From positions 2,316,001 to 2,380,000 of the forward strand of contig JAXDDX010000056.1 of assembly GCA_034670405.1 (NCBI GenBank): a stretch of DNA of 64,000 bases. The letters run 5' to 3'. This DNA comes from Hoplostethus atlanticus. Lineage: Eukaryota; Chordata; Actinopteri; Trachichthyiformes; Trachichthyidae. Below the pieces are notes generated by a model. The model was given only the letters and a program-made list of their open reading frames with translations. It did not search any database and was not told where the DNA came from. This document shows, piece by piece, positions 11,101-23,700 of this stretch. The position numbers and the translations under genes are program-made. Each line of letters opens with the position of its first letter. The first letter of the stretch is position 1.

Positions 11101-14100
11101 GGCCAGTGAACACCACACACGGCTGGCGGAACTCACTGCTGAAATCTCCGTGAATACTGGGGTAGTGCTTCAGCTTGTTGGTTTGGATCAGCTGGTGAGA
11201 GACAGGGAAGTGTAAGAAACAAGCAGACATCAAGGTGTCCTTTATATTCAGTCTTCAGCAGTGGGCCACCGGAGCTAGAAATATGCCACCACTGCTCAAG
11301 GAAATGCTGAAATGAAAGTGACTATTATGTAGCTGGAGAGAAACAAGGACAGGGCCGATGGTTAGAATAGATAGAACAGACAATGGACAGAAATTATATA
11401 AGTGGTTGTTGGTTTCGCATTTTTGTGATTTCTCTGATACGGATACCCTATTTTGGCATAGTATCTGAATGATACCAACAGTGTCAATATTGTGCTGTGT
11501 TCCAGAGGTCTGAAGTTCAATTCCCAGCTGGTAGGTTGTAATTACAAACTGGTCAAACTCGGAAAAACTAAGGAAGAAACATGGACGCCCACCAAAAGCT
11601 AATGTTATGTCAATGATATTTGGCAATGTTAGCTGGCTAGTTACCATAAAATGTTAGCAACTATTAGTGCAGCTTTACATTTCAAATATATATGTTGAAC
11701 CATATATTTATGTTTCTGACTTTTCTAGACATCTGGTGCATCAGTGCATCCCTAGTAAGTGACGGCAAAAGGACTTACCTCTGCGTGGGGGAATGGAGGT
11801 TCTGGAAGGTAGACCTTTGACTGCTTGTTGTGGCAAAGCCTGGTGGAATGATTACAAAAAAAGCAATCACCTCTATTTGACAATTTTACGCAGTTTGAAG
11901 ACAGAAAATAGGATGTGAAGCACTGTGAAATAGGTAGCTTTCTCAAATGAAGGTACTCTCCCACTACACCATGCAACAGCCATATAAATATGAATATGTG
12001 TTTTGCCCAGGAATAGCTAGAAAACAAAATAGTGATATATGTTGATGTTTGGTTTTCTCTTATTCCATCATATTTGTACAATTCCTTTTCTTTCATTGCT
12101 GCTTTATTATTACCAATTAATTAAGGAAATTCTGATTAACAGCTCCTTACCACTCAGCAAAGATCTGAGAGAACTCCAGGGAGCTGTTGGCGACAGGTGA
12201 GATGAAGTAGAAGGGCGTGGTCCCCAGGTTGGCGCTGTCAATGAACTGGTACAGACACTCCAGCAGGTCATATATCACCCCGGAGGAGTAGCATGGCACC
12301 AGCACATTGCCTCCCGCTCGAATAGTCATAGCTACAGGCGCAAACAAAGATAGCGGTTTGATACAAACATAAAACTCAAACTCAACTAGGACACCACAGA
12401 CAAATATAAATAAATAAAATAATAGATTAGAAAATGTTTTTGGTCATGATATGAATCGCAGTGAAATACAGCTGATTCTAATGGATAGATTGAAAGGTTT
12501 TGAGGAACAAAATTATTTTCCTGCAGAATGGGAATCTTATATCAATATTTTGACTATTTTCAACTACAGTGAATAAAATTGATATACAAGATTAATGGTG
12601 AAGCCCTACATACATCCTGCCTAGACTGCTAGTAGTATAAAGCACTGTGACTAGGCACTAGAGTTGGGATCAGTTCACTTTAAATTCAAAAGTGCAAATT
12701 GAACTGAACTGCTTCCCAGTAACAACTGATAAAGCATTCAATCTTAACTCCACAGATTGGATCTAAGAACGTTTTATTATGGCAAGTCTCCAACACCTTA
12801 CCCAGGTTGCTGCAGAATTCCCCCAGCATGCCGTCTGGGTTGGCAGTGGGCATCTGGGTGAGACCTGTCAAAATCAAAACGTCACTGTTCTTCAAGGAGC
12901 TCTGGTCCATAGGCTAAGAAGCAGAGGGGAAGAGAATTTAATTAAATTAATTGAATTGCTGATGAATACATGAGGAGGGCTTGTTTAATCTTCCAAGAGT
13001 AGTAATGTGTCAATCTCTGAGCCTATTAAAGTGTCTGGCAAGATAAATTAAGCGCATTTACGTAGATCGTAGATCAAACGTTTGAAACCATTTACAACTC
13101 AATTTTCACCTTGGGCTGAATAAAACTTTATATACTGATGCATCACAGTTTTCACACTCCATATATCATTTCATCCAGTGTCTACCTGTGGATGCGTGGT
13201 GAGGAGGGACGAGCCAGACACATAGGCGACTTTCTCGTGATGGGATTGGATGATCCAGTTGGAGCTACCCAGTGAGTAGCCAGAGCTTAGTGGTGAGACC
13301 TGTACAGCTCCAAACAACTCCTGGAGAACAAGAAGGTGTCAAAATGAGAAAACAGCACAAAGGACCTTCCCAGAAGAAGCTGCTTATATATATATATATA
13401 TTCCAGACATCCTACAGACAAAAGTACAAGGAATGGAGTTCAAAATAACTAACAAACAGAGAATGGATACAAAGGTATAGACAATCTACATAAAGACATA
13501 ATACTTCCTGTATTTGGTCATGTAGGAAGGTCCTACATGACCAAAACACGCGTTTTTTCCAGTGTGCAAATAAAATAAATATTGAGAAAATTGTTGTGCT
13601 CTTGTTTGACGTTTGCAGATAGTTTGGGAGTTTTTCTTAGAAGACCAATACAGTTTATTAGTGGTGGTACAGACTCTTCTTTTAGATGTCAGAAAGACAA
13701 ATTTATACTAATTCCAAGTACTACATTTTACATTTATTTTTCCCTCATCCGCTTGTGTGAGACAGACATCACCTGCTTTGCCCCTTCCCCGATGCCCTAC
13801 CACCACAAATAAAAGTTCTGAGCTCAGGGACACACTGTCAGTGTGAACTACCTCTTGGTATCTGATTTCAGCACAGGAGAGATTGTCTGATATGATACTT
13901 GATTTTAGCCTGGCATCAGCAGTAGCCTCAGTATCAGTGTGTACCTATGCAGGGAGAAAAAAAAAAAAAAAAGGAGGTTCCTACCACTTTCTGTGAATAG
14001 CCCACAAGCTGCACTTTGCTGAGGGCAGAGTTGACCTCTTGTATACTGTAACATCGCTTCCACGTCCATACCTCCACTGCATCCTTCAGTGGGCCGGGAA

Positions 14101-16011
14101 GCATCCTAATATCATAAACACATACAAAACACACAGGTCTATTTAGAGACAATAGTCTAATTATAACTGCCATATAAGTTGTCAAATTGAATGAATACTT
14201 TAAACTTCAAGACTTCAAACATTTCCCAGAACCATCAGTTCTGTTGGTCTCAAAAGGGTATACCTACCTTTTCATTTCCTTGTTCTTCCAGCAGGTGGCA
14301 GACTGGGCTTTAGGTACTCGCTCCATAAAGTTGACCAGCTCTTCCATCAGCAGTCTGAGGAAAGAACAGCACAAACCAGCATTTCTTAACAATGGAACAC
14401 CAGCCTCTTTCTTTTGTGTCACCATATACAATGAGTAAGAGTTTATTTTGCTGAGCTCGGGTCTCAGAGTGAGACATTATTCTTCAAACTCAAGAACCAG
14501 CACAGAATTCATTAATTCAGTCGTTTGAGCTCCCAACTTATTTTTAAAACTCCTGGCACTGAAAAGGCTCATTTTATATGTTTAAAAAAATGTCTGTGAA
14601 TGGTTCACTCATCTTTAGTAGTTTTATTCTTTATTTAGACAGTGGGAAAGTAGTACAGGAGACCGAGTAGCAGACACACAGTAGTGAAAGCTCTGACAGG
14701 ATTCAGTCCTAGGCCAGCGGGGGAAAGACACTATCATGATGTTTTCATCCCCCGTCTCCCTACCTGCCTATCTGCAGCGTGGGCTCTGTGGCGTACACCG
14801 TCCCAGTAAAGCCAGTGTTCTCAGTGATGTAGGGCAGGGCCATCATGCAGTGATAGTTGGAGATCAGGATGACATCAATGGTTGACAGATCCAGCAGTTC
14901 TCTCTGTGGTAGATATGAATGGGACACACAGTTTATATAAATCAATGTATTATTATTTACTGCAGAGGGTTTATAGTAATAACAATAATAGTGTTCCTGC
15001 AGTGGGATGATTAATTGTGAAGCATTTAATTGATGGCTAAGAGAAATCTACTTTAGCTAAATATATATATCTGTTGTGTAGCTGGGTTTAGTACCTCAGG
15101 GAGACAGAATTCTGGTTGTGAGTCCACAAACACTCTTCCTGCACACTCCTTCAGCTCCTGGGAAAATGGGAATAAAGAAAATCATATTTAATATATACAG
15201 GTTAAGGGTGAAGTAAGTCCAGGAAATAGCCAGTTGCATAAATGTTCCACAAATCAATTAAGCCACCTTCTCCAGGGTGACTGTTCCATCCTTAGAGACC
15301 CAACCAGGTAGCTTGGAGAGTCTTGGACTGAAAAACAGGCAAAAACAAACTCTTTGGCATGCCACAGAGCAATGACATATCTAAAAATGTGTATGTTGTT
15401 ATGAGTATGTTAACAGTTTTAGGTATGCATGCTATTTAGGAGAAAATATGCAATATTAGCTTCCAGGTCCTGCCACTGACCCACCTGTGTACCAGAGGCA
15501 GGGGCAAGAAGTTGAGGACAGAGGTGGTGTCCAGTCCACAGTCCAGCATAATGGTGGTGGATTTGAATTTGAGGACATTGCAAGGCAATGTAGGGTGACC
15601 AGACAGACAGTACTGAAAGACATGGATCATGAGCCATCATGAGACACTGAAGACACAATACATGACTGACACACCAGGATCAGGGCAAAACCTAACAGGA
15701 CCTATGGTGCCGACAAGACATGCTGTTTTTCCGTCTGTCGAAGGGGATGTATACGGACGTACAGACACACACGAACAGCGCGGCCATCTGGTTACAGAAA
15801 CAGAGAGTCTGCCTCAATTTATTAACATCAAGCTATGTTTTCAAGCAGGTTTTCAAGCTATGTTTTCAAGCAAGTTTTGCACAGTGGCTTAGTAACAATG
15901 ACGGTCTAGCAGAGCCAGACTTATAAAAGCAGCTTACACGATTTGCTAATAAACTATAGTAGCCAGTTACTTAATAACTATGTTAACAACTTGTTTACTC
16001 ACCAGTTTCAT
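8142..16011 (-). CDS. ints9: integrator complex subunit 9 (INTS9/RC74)
   Basis: Seventeen coding exons, in gene order: 16011-16003, 15612-15485, 15327-15267, 15157-15095, 14903-14764, 14354-14268, 14105-13985, 13320-13186, 12913-12802, 12331-12151, 11839-11779, 11191-11020, 10502-10378, 9562-9395, 9164-9066, 8905-8768, 8318-8142. Every junction is GT..AG and in phase. They give 658 residues, the length I recall for human INTS9. The first coding exon holds only Met-Lys-Leu. The N-terminal half is a metallo-beta-lactamase fold ([16 protein letters not shown]) with a beta-CASP region ([20 protein letters not shown]). Family members lack the full zinc ligands and are catalytically inactive partners of the nuclease INTS11. 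A basic segment SKKRKR sits near residue 565. The last exon encodes the C-terminal domain that pairs with INTS11. The complex cleaves snRNA and attenuated Pol II transcripts in the nucleus. Confidence 0.96.
8489..8536 (+). repeat. short dispersed-repeat tail
   Basis: GATACTGTATTGATCCCATA followed by GGGAAATTCTCTTTTC resembles segments near 47868, 54041 and 58372. The motif TTTATTGATCCC..GGGAAATT is common at the 3' ends of teleost retroelements (from memory, Rex1-like). It sits in the last ints9 intron, just before a poly-A run. Confidence 0.5.
13513..13545. repeat. perfect 15-bp inverted repeat with 3-nt spacer
   Basis: TTTGGTCATGTAGGA is followed by AGG and then its exact reverse complement. 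It lies in ints9 intron 7 and could form a hairpin in either transcript. No surrounding transposon ends were found. Confidence 0.9.
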
Positions 16012-17719
16012 TTTTGCACCACGTACTGATGGATAAAATCAGATGTAACTAGCTGACTTTGCTAGCATTGCATCCTTATGAAGTGCGCTTCCGTCAGTCT
16101 CCACTCGCTGTCGCTGACTTTTATCATTTACTGCCCCCTACAGTGGTGGAGTATACTGATATTGAATACATTCCCAGGGCATGCGCCTCAATATTTTACA
16201 AAACAACTGTGTTTGTCCATACAGAGGGGAGCAGAAGACAATCCAACAAACTGTCAATCAAGGCACTGATGATTGTTGTCAACAAATGCACGTGCCCGCT
16301 GACTGCAAGGCTGTCACTCAGATCAGTCTACCCAGAGCCCTAGCTAAAATGAAGTTTGGCCAGGTTTTACTAAAGGTGAGTAAGCAGATATCGATACCAT
16401 CTCTTGAAGTAGGAAATGTTGCCACTCTCCACGTAACGTATAAACATCGGTTTGGAGGAATGCCGGACATCGTGAAAGCTAGCTGGAGTAGCGCGGCTGC
16501 TACACAACGCCGTAGTGATCAAACTCCGTGTATCAATGGTTCTGGTACTGCCCATGTCTATGCTACTAGCTAGCTTACAATAATGGGTTAGTGACCTGTC
16601 AAACCTTCCCCACCGCTACCGAATGACTCATGCTGGTACCTTTATCACTCGGTAGTAAAACGAGGTGGTAATGTTGCGAAAGTCATAGTTACGTTAGCAT
16701 CCAACACGCTTCTTCACCTCCGGTAGGCCTTGGTTTTTCTTTTATATTATAGTTTTTACCTAACCGCTAGAAGAGACCAAACCATTAGCCTGTAGGTCAA
16801 GTTGTCGAAGTTCATGTTTTCTAATGGAAGATTGGTGCAGTTGTTAGCCAAGAAGATTTACGGGCGGTCAAGAACAGGTATGGGCTGAACTGTAATGAAT
16901 GTCACCTGCCTGAAAATGTCCGATTACACAAATGTTCTCTCATTTCAATAGATAGCAACAGCTGTTTCAAGTATCAAGAATTGTCCATGGCACGCATTAC
17001 TATAGACAATTTAGCAGTTGTATACCTAACGTTTCTGCCTGTTTTATGACTAATAATGACTAGTATTGTGTTGTATTTTGGTCTTTAAGTTTGAGGATGG
17101 TGTAAAATATCTAACTGAAGATGATGTGTTGTTGCTTACATAACTATCTAGCAATAGAGGGAGTGGTTAAACATTCAGAAAACGTCCATGGAAAAAGTTG
17201 AAAGTAGCGGCATACTAAACACCAACAAGAACAGCTTTGGATTACATTACATTGTGGCCATTCAGAGAAAAAAGAGAAGAACGTGGACTGTCAGGCAAGG
17301 ATCTTTAATTGAAGCAAAAATCATGTTGTTTATGGATATAGGGCCAAAACCAGGACAAAAGAAGGTATTGGTAGATCCAGTACCAAGAACAAGAACATTT
17401 CACAAAGCAAAGTGACTTTATTTTCTGCTTTTTCACGGATGGATGTTAGAGCTCACTTATGGATAAACAAAATAATAAAATATTGATCCTTTTTGTCGCC
17501 AAGTACATTAGTATTACATTAGTATTCAGTATCACCCAGCAAGCACCCAGCAGTAGAAGTAGTATCAGTACATCTCTAATTTATCTTATTTCCTCCATGT
17601 TATCTCTCTCATCCCTGTCAAGTTGCAGTGGTGTTATCACTGATTTTACGCAATTTATGTCAAATAAGTAACTTCTTCCTTTGACAGATCAGAGGAGGTG
17701 CAAGCTCAGTTTCTTTACC
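16012..17719. promoter_or_regulatory. divergent intergenic region ints9 / pla2g7
   Basis: The two start codons face away from each other with 1.7 kb between. A likely untranslated first exon of pla2g7 ends at 16877 (AAGAACAG before GTATGG), and the first coding exon is preceded by acceptor AG at 17686-17687, so the shared promoter is probably around 16.1-16.8 kb. Frames here (for example 16181-16573) have no recognisable homology. The small ATG frame just before 16877 meets a stop after seven codons, so no signal peptide is added upstream. Confidence 0.45.
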
Positions 17720-20700
17720 ATGGGAAACGCCTGCAGCAACAACCTGGGGATCCCTCCAGCAAAAGGCCCCAATGCTGTGGGATGCACTGACTTCATGATG
17801 GATCACACCGCAAAGGTAATGGTAGAGCCTTATTCAGACATCTTTTCAAAGAAGACATTAATTCCTACCCCCTTCTTAGTGTCACATTTCAAGAACAGGA
17901 TCAAGAAAGTTATTGAACTGGACTACCACTGAATTTCAGCATGGGGTTAAAGTCTAAAGCCATTGGACACACACTAGAATTTAAATGGATAGAGAGGACG
18001 TGTTTGGGTGTATTATTGAAATCTCCTTGCTTTCAGCTAAAATGGATACTATAAAATCTGCTTAGTCTCTTAATTGCTTAGTCTCTAGCACACAGAAACA
18101 ATACTAATTTTATTTTTTTATTACAACACTATCTGTTCAATCTGGCAAGACCCAGCAAGGACAAGTTTCAACATGAGTTGAGACAGGATCCATACACAAA
18201 AATTGCATTCACAAGATATTGGCAACAGCCCCTGGCACAGCTAAGCCAGCCCAATGTTGTCTTGGGCAATACCACTACCACTACCACATTCATGTCACAG
18301 TAAACAATATTGCGTTACTGTACTGATTGTGTCAACTCTGTACTGCCAACAGGGCAGCTTCTTCCGGCTTTACTATCCTTGTCAAGATTCTGTGAAAGCA
18401 GAAAAACCAGACTGGATCCCGTGCAGAGAGTACTTCAACGGTCTGGCAGACTTTATGAAAATCAATAGAAGTCTCAGTGAAAGGATTTTCAACTACCTCT
18501 TTGGTGAATACCTTCACTCAATAGTGGACAGGACTCAGAAGATGTAGGCTAACACAATTCTTATACAAGTGTATGTTGTTGTAGCTGGTCTTTAATAAGC
18601 TCTTGTTTTTTTGCTTGTTTGTTTGTTTAAGGATCCTTTAAGATCCCAGCATACTTGGACGCCCCATTTAAACGGGATGGAAAATGCCCTGTAGTGATTT
18701 TCTCCCATGGCCTTGGAGCCTTCAGGTACACACAATACAGTTATGATACCGTTATAATATTTATACACATTTATAACAACTCAGTTGTTTTCTATCCAGA
18801 ATGGTCTCATTGAAATCTCCTTGGTTTTCCAGGACGTTGTATTCAGCTATATGTGCAGAACTGGCTTCTCACGGCTTCATTGTGGTATCAGTGGAACACA
18901 GGTACTTGTACACCCATTACATGAAACATGTTTCATTGGGGTATTTCTTTAGGGTATTTTTTTCAATGCCGATGTAAAAATCAAAGGGGCTTCTTTTAGT
19001 ACACAAATGAAGATGGGATCAGTCTGTGTCGTAATACTAAAGATGTAAAGGTGTAAAAATTGCCAAGTTAACCCTTGTGTTGTGTTCGTTTCCTGTTACC
19101 TACTTTAGTGTTCCCGGTCAAAAATGACCGACCCATTATAACTGTTTATAAATCTATCATTATACATATATTATCACTTGATGTTGTATTAGATCTTTTT
19201 ATCAACTTAATTTCTAGTATTTATGACAGGTTTTACACTTCTCTCTTGAACTTCTGGCCTGTAGGCCTCATTGACCTGATCTTATACAACTCGTTTTTGA
19301 GTAAAAATAGCATAATTTATGTATTATTTTGACTATAGTCAATACCACAGGAAACATAATGTACTATTTATCACAGACTACCTTGTGTCAAAGTTTAGAC
19401 AGCACATTTGTTTTGAAACCCTTTCAATTTTTTAAAAAGTGCCACAAAATAACATCTGTGGTGTTCCCGGTCAAAACTGACCGTTGTGACTTTTTTAGTA
19501 AAGAAAGGTCATAGGCCTAAAACTATTTACACATTAACACTTTACCACATTACTGAACATATTAGAGAACAACAGTAACAATATCAATATGAGTAAAAAC
19601 AACAGAAACACTAATAAGTTTCATGCACATGATTGACAACAGGTGATGGTTTTTGCATGTGCCTTGCAAATATGTGCACTGCATTTTAGACACACAATGC
19701 TCGTTTTGACGTCTCTTGGTGCACACGGTGTGCATCTCTTCCTTTTGTCTCTTCTGTCTGTGGTTCTGGCCCTTCTATGCCTCTCACCAATCTGGCAGAG
19801 GGTAGTGCTTTGGTCATGGTGCTGCCACAGAATGAATGGTGAGCAAGTCCCTACGGAAGCTTTATACACCTGAGCTGCGGGAAAGTTTCTGTATATTATT
19901 GAAACAATGTTATAGTATTTTGTCTGAAAGGTTCCCATGGGGGAAAGACTCTATTGGGGAAAGGTTCCTGTCAGATCAAGATTCTAATGGGGAAAGGTTC
20001 CGGGTTGCCAGGGAAACTCAAGAAGTGTGTGTGTGTGTGTGTGTGTGCGTGTGTAGGGGTCTGGGAGTGGCAGTGTGTCCATCTGATGGATGGACATGTT
20101 CCTGAACTCTCAATTTCTCCTGCTTGTAGTCTCACCCATTCATTTCTAATGGCCGGTCATTTTTTTTTTTTTAAAGTATATTTTTTTGGTCTTTTATGCC
20201 TTTTATTGAGAGAGAGATAGTGAGGAAGGTATGGGAGAGAGAGGGGAGGACATGCAGCAAATGACCGAGGGCCGGATTCGAACCCTGGTCGGCTGCGGGA
20301 AGGACTGAGCCTTATGGTATGCGCTCTACGCGGTGAGCCACCGGTGCGCCCCCGCGGCCGGTCATTTTTGACCGGGAACACCACAGATGTCACAAAGTTA
20401 AATAAAATAACCAAAATTTTATGAAAATGATCAAAATTTATTTTGTGTGTTCAGATGCGCTGTGTGGACAAAGTCATGGAGATTTATTCCAATCAGATGA
20501 AATAAACTAAAGATTTCAGACATAAAAGTTGTAAATCGGTCAGATTTGACACAACACGAGGGTTAAGTTTACAATGTAAACAGATGCAATGTTATAAGTA
20601 CAGTGTATATAATATGTATAGAATATAATTAAACCTTATTGTCAGTGCCAAAATCTTCAACTACTTGAACAATATTCAAACTATAGTCATTTATACACTT

Positions 20701-23700
20701 TCAAAATAACACTCTGTGTCAGTCGGAGGAAATTCTAGTTGTGTGTGACCTAAACGAACAGTAACAAAGGACTATCTCCATAGACATGCGGTAGTCGCCC
20801 CCTCTATAAGCAGCTGAATGTTTATCTGTTGAGTAGGAGTGGAAAGGGTGTGCAGATAATAGTACGAACCAGGTCATCACATTTGTTTTCAGTATAGGAG
20901 TGAAGGGGACCATATGGAGATGAACATAATGGCCTGTCCACCATTAGCCAGTCACTCATGTTGATTGAAGTGGAATACCAGTGAATTTCAGCAGCAGGTT
21001 AAAGCCTAAAGCCATAGAATTTGAACAGATAGAATGAGTGCATCCCAGTGTATCATGGTAATCTCCTTGGTTACAGCTAAAATTAGTATTATTAGTATCA
21101 GTATTAGTATTTTAATAATGTCATGAAAACAGAAATTGTTTGACTTGCGTACATTATGTGGAAAAAAGAAAGAAGCCAATGGTGCCCTTGTCACGCTGCC
21201 AAATTAGTGTGCTTAGTCCCTAGCAAAAAACATACACAGTAAGCATATCATGTTTACTGTGTACTACTGCAATTTGCAATACATCAATCTGGCAGCAAGC
21301 CCAAGGAGTTCAGCGAGTTGAGACAAGCTAAACTGTGGGAAAGAGTGTGTCATGTGAGAGAGACAGAACTGGTAAGACTAGATCATAAATTACACATCAC
21401 AGATTCTAGAAATAGGACTTTGAAACTTCAGTTGTAACTCGAAATACTGGCCTATCTTTCTTACTCCAGTATGTACAAATGGCATAAAGGAACTTCCACT
21501 CAGTTTCATCCAACCTTTCTTTTTACCATTGGCCTCAATTTTGTAGAAAGGGAAATATAACTTTAAACACCAGTTAATGTTTACCTTTCTGTCAAAGTAT
21601 GGCATGTAAGGTATGAGTTATCCTTTGCACATTTATAATTGTGCCACATTGTCTTTTATTTTAAATGCAGAGATCAGTCTGCCTCAGCTACGTATTATTA
21701 CTGTGAGAAGCCTGAGTCAGAGAAGAGTGGTGAGGCTTCGCCTCAAACATCTGCTTCAGCCCCAGACAACCTGGTAGAGGAGTGGATGTACTACAGAGCT
21801 CTGCATCATGGAGAGAGTGAATTCGTCCTCAGAAATCAACAGGTATAGATAAAATGTTTCACCACAAAAAAAGCTATCCACCTTGGGAAAGGAAAAATCC
21901 AATGTTCATGTCCCCTATGAGTCCCTCCTAAACAAAATTATGCAATGTTGTAAGCAAAAGTTAAGATGGCTAATTATTTTACTTTCCATTTTTACGTCTT
22001 AAGTTTACGTCTTAGGTTTAGGTATCATTTAGCTCTTAGCCAGAACAACTTATCACAAGTAAGTAGAATAAGCTTCAATTCCTAGATCATCAACATTACA
22101 AGCAACCAATAATACGTTTCCTGACAATATTCCTGTGATCAGAGAAATGGTTGAAAAATAAAAGAGAGCTAGGGATTTTGTTTTTCTTCTTTAACTTCAT
22201 AATAAAAGTATATTAAAGTAGAAGTGGATGACATGGGAGAGGGGGTGTGAGGTATTCCTTGACCTGCAACGTTGTGGGGAAGTGATTCTTCATCACATAC
22301 AGTGGGTGTGGAATCACTACCAGCTGGCTTTCACAACAATGAAACTTGTGCAGTACAGCATGATATCAAATTCAAACCACATCCTCATTTCTTTCATCTT
22401 TTATCTGATCTGCCACTGCTTTCATTAAAAACGAAACATCACATTTCATTTACTTTTCAGCTTTTTAATTTCCTTTCATTATGGACATTCATCCGTGTCA
22501 TCTTAGTGTTTTGAAATATTTTATTATGTTGAGTTTTCATTTAAAAAATTGGGATATTAGGGGGAATGCAGCAATAGTTGGTGTTTTTTTTGTCGCTCTT
22601 CCCCTTTGACCCCCTTTGCTATTCTTTCTTGTTATTTCCAGGTGAAACAGAGAGCAGACGAATGCATTCAGGCCTTGGATAAACTCATTGAAATCAACTC
22701 AGGGATCTCAGTGCAAAACGTGTTGCAAACACAGTTTGACTGGACGACATTAGAGGTAACGGATATTCATGGTTATTATTATATTTTAATGTAACCCTTA
22801 TAAACAACAATAAAAATATATAATAATCAAGTTTTTGCATTTTTATGAAACAAGTTTTGTTATGTTTAGTTTAATTCATTAAGTTGTAATTCATCCATGA
22901 AAAGTTACAATAAGACAAGAAAGATGTGAGACCAACTAATAATAATATAAAATACCAATAATGCAAGTAGGAGAATTAAAGAAAGTGTATCAGCAGGTAC
23001 ATTTAGGAGAAGAAAGTAGACTACAGGCAAAAGGCAAATTAAAAAAGCAGAATAAAATCTATAGTGGTATTGGTAAACAAAATTACAACAACAATAAAAG
23101 AAAGAAACACTTCAGTCCATTTATCTAAATTGAATGTGCATTGCTGTTCTTCCTCATTGGATGGGCCTAAAGGGACATTCCCTTTTTCTTCATTAAATGA
23201 GATTCAATAAGGAAACTTAAATGTCATTAGTGAGGCAGTTTGCATTAAATGCAACGGTTACAACAGTCAGTTTCCATTCTAGCAACCAACCTAAACAAAA
23301 CATCAGAAAGATACAATACCAGACTGTGTGATACAGCATCAGAAGTACATTTCATAGTATTATAGTAATATGTGTAGCTCATACCGTGCATAGTGTCCCT
23401 AAATGATTGTTTTTCCATCAGTTTGATGGTGAGTGAATTGGTTCTCAGTTCTAGTTGTATCTGAACCTGTTTCCAGACGGATGAATCTTCTGATTAACAA
23501 CCTTTCATCATTCTGAGTAGTCATAATTGCTTTCTTCTTGTCCTAACAGAATTCCATGGATCTGTGTAGGATAGCTGCAATGGGGCATTCCTTCGGTGGA
23601 GCAACGGTGATTGAAGTGCTGTGCAAAGAGGTTAAATTCAAGTATGTGTATTTGAAAGACCATCCTTTTCAGTCGTTGAGGCTTGTTTGAGCCATAATGC

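Larger units (their letters stand above)
19068..20566 (-). mobile_element. degenerate piggyBac-type transposon flanked by TTAA
   Basis: The element is bounded by TTAA at 19068-19071 and 20563-20566. Its ends are CCCTTGTGTTGTGT and, read inward from the other side, CCCTCGTGTTGTGT, an inverted pair starting with the CCC and TTAA target typical of piggyBac. Internal palindromes with CGGTCAAAAATGACCG cores occur near 19122 and 20360, with a variant near 19470. Only a transposase remnant remains, so it is a non-autonomous deletion derivative in pla2g7 intron 4. A SINE is nested inside. Confidence 0.85.

Noticed and set aside
16181..16573. 130-codon plus-strand frame between ints9 and pla2g7
   Set aside because: There is no recognisable domain, no splice continuity with pla2g7, and its composition is like the surrounding intergenic DNA.
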